Of a stretch of DNA of 7,132 nucleotides, positions 5,629 to 7,132 are shown piece after piece. Source of the DNA: Paracoccaceae bacterium. GTDB taxonomy: Bacteria > Pseudomonadota > Alphaproteobacteria > Rhodobacterales > Rhodobacteraceae. Made by a program: the position numbers and the translations under genes. Where the stretch lies: NCBI GenBank assembly GCA_003511785.1, contig DOIS01000336.1:1-7132 (forward strand), written 5' to 3'. Each line of letters begins with the position of its first letter. Positions within the stretch are counted from its first letter, which is position 1. The notes below the pieces were generated by a model that was not told where the DNA came from, made no database searches, and saw only the letters and a list, made by a program, of their open reading frames with translations.

Positions 5629-5676
5629 TTTTGCCAAAGGCAGAATGCGGCCGCACCCGGTAGCTGTTCTGGGTGC
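5629..5676 (+). promoter_or_regulatory. Structured maf leader: two further hairpin candidates
   Basis: Two inverted repeats follow the infA hairpin. TTTTGCC (5629-5635) can pair with GGCAGAA (5639-5645) around AAA, with one G-U pair. GCACCC (5653-5658) can pair with GGGTGC (5671-5676) across 12 bases. The second stem would bury GGGTG, the only ribosome-site-like sequence before the maf ATG at 5681. The octamer GCGGCCGC at 5647-5654 is itself palindromic and overlaps the left arm. Control of maf translation by this fold is inference. I see no convincing promoter hexamer pair for maf. Confidence 0.3.
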
Positions 5677-5680
5677 AACC

Positions 5681-6280
5681 ATGACCAAGCCCCCCACCTC
5701 CCCCCGGCTGATCCTCGGTTCGGGCAGCCCCCGGCGGCTGGAGCTTCTGGCCCAGCTGGGTCTGACCCCCGACGCCGTCTGTCCCCCCGAGATCGACGAG
5801 ACCCCCGCCAGGGGCGAGCTGCCGCGCCCCTATTGCCAGCGCATCGCGCGCGAGAAGGCGGCGGCGGTCGAGGCCGGCCCGGAGGACGTGGTGCTCTGCG
5901 CCGACACCACGGTGGCGATGGGCCGCCGCATCCTGGGCAAACCCGCGAGCCGCGACGAGGCGGCAGGGTTCCTGCGCGCCTTGTCGGGCCGACGTCACCG
6001 CGTCGTCACCGCCGTCGCCCTGCGGCTGGGTGAGCGGCTGTGGGAGCGCGACGTGGTCAGCCTGGTGAAGATGAAACGGCTCTCCGAGGTCGAACTCGAG
6101 GGTTATCTCGCGACCGGCGACTGGCAGGGCAAGGCCGGCGGCTATGGCATACAAGGTCCAGCCGGCGCGCTGATCCCGTGGATCTCGGGCTCGTTCACCG
6201 GCATCGTGGGCCTGCCCCTGGCCGAGACCGCCGCACTGTTACAGGCGGTGGGGCTGCATCCGTGGAGGGCCGCGCCATGA
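5681..6280 (+). CDS. maf: Maf family nucleoside triphosphate pyrophosphatase
   Basis: Maf proteins hydrolyse nucleoside triphosphates, releasing pyrophosphate, and are thought to clear non-canonical or excess nucleotides; overexpression in Bacillus blocks septation. The 199-residue product is a normal length. Motifs in order: LILGSGSPRRLELLAQLG (SxSPRR with Arg18, Arg19), PEIDETPARGE (Glu40), QRIAREKA, CADTTVAMGRRILGKP (Asp75 as likely metal or catalytic Asp), SGRRHRVVTAV, and GKAGGYGIQGPAG (Lys151, Gln158). The Gln in GYGIQG fits the dTTP/UTP-type (YhdE-like) branch better than the 7-methyl-GTP (YceF-like) branch; this is inference from motif memory. The start is ATG 5681, since homology begins there; an in-frame ATG at 5645 would add 12 unrelated residues. 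The stop overlaps the ribonuclease start in ATGA. Confidence 0.95.
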   Translation: MTKPPTSPRLILGSGSPRRLELLAQLGLTPDAVCPPEIDETPARGELPRPYCQRIAREKAAAVEAGPEDVVLCADTTVAMGRRILGKPASRDEAAGFLRALSGRRHRVVTAVALRLGERLWERDVVSLVKMKRLSEVELEGYLATGDWQGKAGGYGIQGPAGALIPWISGSFTGIVGLPLAETAALLQAVGLHPWRAAP

Positions 6281-7132
6281 AGGGCCGCACCGTCATTCTC
6301 GATCACCTGGAGGGCCGCGAGGCCGCGGCGCTGATGGTTGACGGCGCGCTGGACGATCTGTTCCTCGCAGGCCACGCCCCGCCTCCGGGCACCATCTACC
6401 GCGCCCGCGCCGACCGCCCCGTGAAGGGGCAGGGCGGCATGTTCCTGAGCACGCCCGACGGCCCGGCCTTCCTGCGCCAGGTCAAGGGGTTGGCGCCGGG
6501 CGACACGCTTCTGGTGCAGGTCACGGGCTATGCCGAGCCGGGCAAGGCGCTGCCGGTGACCGCGAAACTGCTGTTCAAGAGCCGCTATGCCATCGTCACG
6601 CCCGAGGCGCCGGGGCTCAACATCTCGCGCCGCATCCGTGACGACGATCTGCGCGACGTGCTGCTGGAAATCGCGCACGAGGTGATGGACGGGGCGGATC
6701 ACGGGCTGATCCTGCGGTCGAGTTGCGAGGGGGCGGACCCGGGCGAGATTGCCGAGGACATCGCCGCCATGGCCGGGGTCGCGGCACAGGTGATGGGCGA
6801 TGCCATGGGCGCGCCCGAGCGGCTGCTGGACGGCGACGGCCCGCACGCGCTGGCCTGCCGCGAATGGACCGCGCCCGCCGAGGTGGTGACCGAGCCAGGT
6901 GGTTTTGCCCGGCACGGCGTGATTGAGGCGATCGCTGCGGCGCGCGCGCCCCATGTGCCCCTGCCGGGCGGCGCGAGTATGCATGTCGAGCCCACCCGCG
7001 CGCTGGTGGCGGTCGATGTGAACACCGGCGCGGACAGCTCTCCGGCGGCGGGGCTGAAGGCGAACCTGGCCATGGCCCGAGCCCTGCCGCGGGCGCTGCG
7101 GGTGCGGGGCCTGGGCGGGCAGATCACGCTGG
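6277..7132 (+). CDS. Ribonuclease E/G family protein, N-terminal part (3' cut by window)
   Basis: A single-strand-specific endoribonuclease of the RNase E/G family, acting in mRNA decay and rRNA processing. The ATG overlaps the maf stop by 4 bases and the frame stays open to the window end, giving 285 residues. An S1-like region covers about residues 38-95, starting GTIYRARADRPVKGQGGMF. It is followed by KSRYAIVTPEAPGLNISRRIRDDD (about 101-124), and then by the 5'-sensor-like part. The first catalytic metal ligand is Asp247 in VAVDVNTGAD, equivalent to Asp303 of E. coli RNase E, with Asn249 beside it. The segment RVRGLGGQITL then runs to the edge, so the second catalytic Asp should lie just past base 7132. 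The S1 part is shorter than in E. coli RNase E. That fits a compact RNase G-like paralogue rather than the large degradosome enzyme, but the missing C-terminus prevents a firm choice between rne and rng. Confidence 0.93.
   Translation, partial: MKGRTVILDHLEGREAAALMVDGALDDLFLAGHAPPPGTIYRARADRPVKGQGGMFLSTPDGPAFLRQVKGLAPGDTLLVQVTGYAEPGKALPVTAKLLFKSRYAIVTPEAPGLNISRRIRDDDLRDVLLEIAHEVMDGADHGLILRSSCEGADPGEIAEDIAAMAGVAAQVMGDAMGAPERLLDGDGPHALACREWTAPAEVVTEPGGFARHGVIEAIAAARAPHVPLPGGASMHVEPTRALVAVDVNTGADSSPAAGLKANLAMARALPRALRVRGLGGQITL

Noticed and set aside
5608..5636. TTGACC in the infA hairpin as the -35 of a maf promoter.
   Set aside because: No acceptable -10 is found at 16-18 bases; the hexamer is explained by the hairpin arm.
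5647..5654. GCGGCCGC octamer as a meaningful palindromic site.
   Set aside because: Short G+C palindromes are expected in DNA of this composition, and nothing else supports a function.

Overview
The window is a stretch of high-G+C chromosome that reads as an alphaproteobacterium of the Rhodobacteraceae (roseobacter/Rhodobacter group). This rests on the gene content and order (murA, a DUF2948 protein, hisD, a UPF0262 protein, a low-molecular-weight phosphatase, then infA, maf and a ribonuclease E/G), on the two uncharacterised families that I know mainly from alphaproteobacteria, and on the base composition. All eleven genes lie on the + strand. The first (murA) and last (ribonuclease E/G) run off the window edges. 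I see no rRNA, tRNA, CRISPR array, transposase or integrase.

Layout. (1) 1-890: the C-terminal third of MurA (peptidoglycan synthesis), translationally coupled to a DUF2948 protein. (2) 891-1098: a 208-base gap holding an AT-rich double palindrome and a weak candidate hisD promoter. (3) 1099-4322: a tightly packed run of five genes, hisD, UPF0262, LMW phosphatase, NTF2/SnoaL-like and GNAT acetyltransferase, with junctions of +9, +1, -4 and -4 bases, which looks like one transcription unit. (4) 4323-4411: a gap mostly filled by a second double palindrome. (5) 4412-5299: a carbon-nitrogen hydrolase (nitrilase superfamily) with an intact Glu-Lys-Cys triad. (6) 5300-5680: infA (translation initiation factor IF-1) with its own candidate promoter and a hairpin fused to its stop codon. 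(7) 5681-7132: maf, a nucleotide pyrophosphatase, overlapping by 4 bases the start of a ribonuclease E/G cut by the window end at residue 285.

How the genes fit together. Most products are housekeeping: cell-wall precursor synthesis (murA), the last two oxidations of histidine synthesis (hisD), translation initiation (infA), nucleotide-pool or septum-related quality control (maf) and RNA processing (ribonuclease E/G). Between the LMW phosphatase and infA sit three small-molecule-type enzymes (NTF2-like, GNAT, C-N hydrolase) that look like an accessory block placed into this housekeeping run.

The most notable non-coding signal is that three of the four untranslated gaps begin, within 0-10 bases of a stop codon, with a near-perfect palindrome. 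Two of these share one architecture: a long palindrome, one spacer base, then a shorter TTTC/GAAA-armed hairpin. They look like divergent members of one dispersed repeat family. I see no defence system, secondary-metabolite cluster or other clearly new system; the repeat family and the three-gene block are the best leads.
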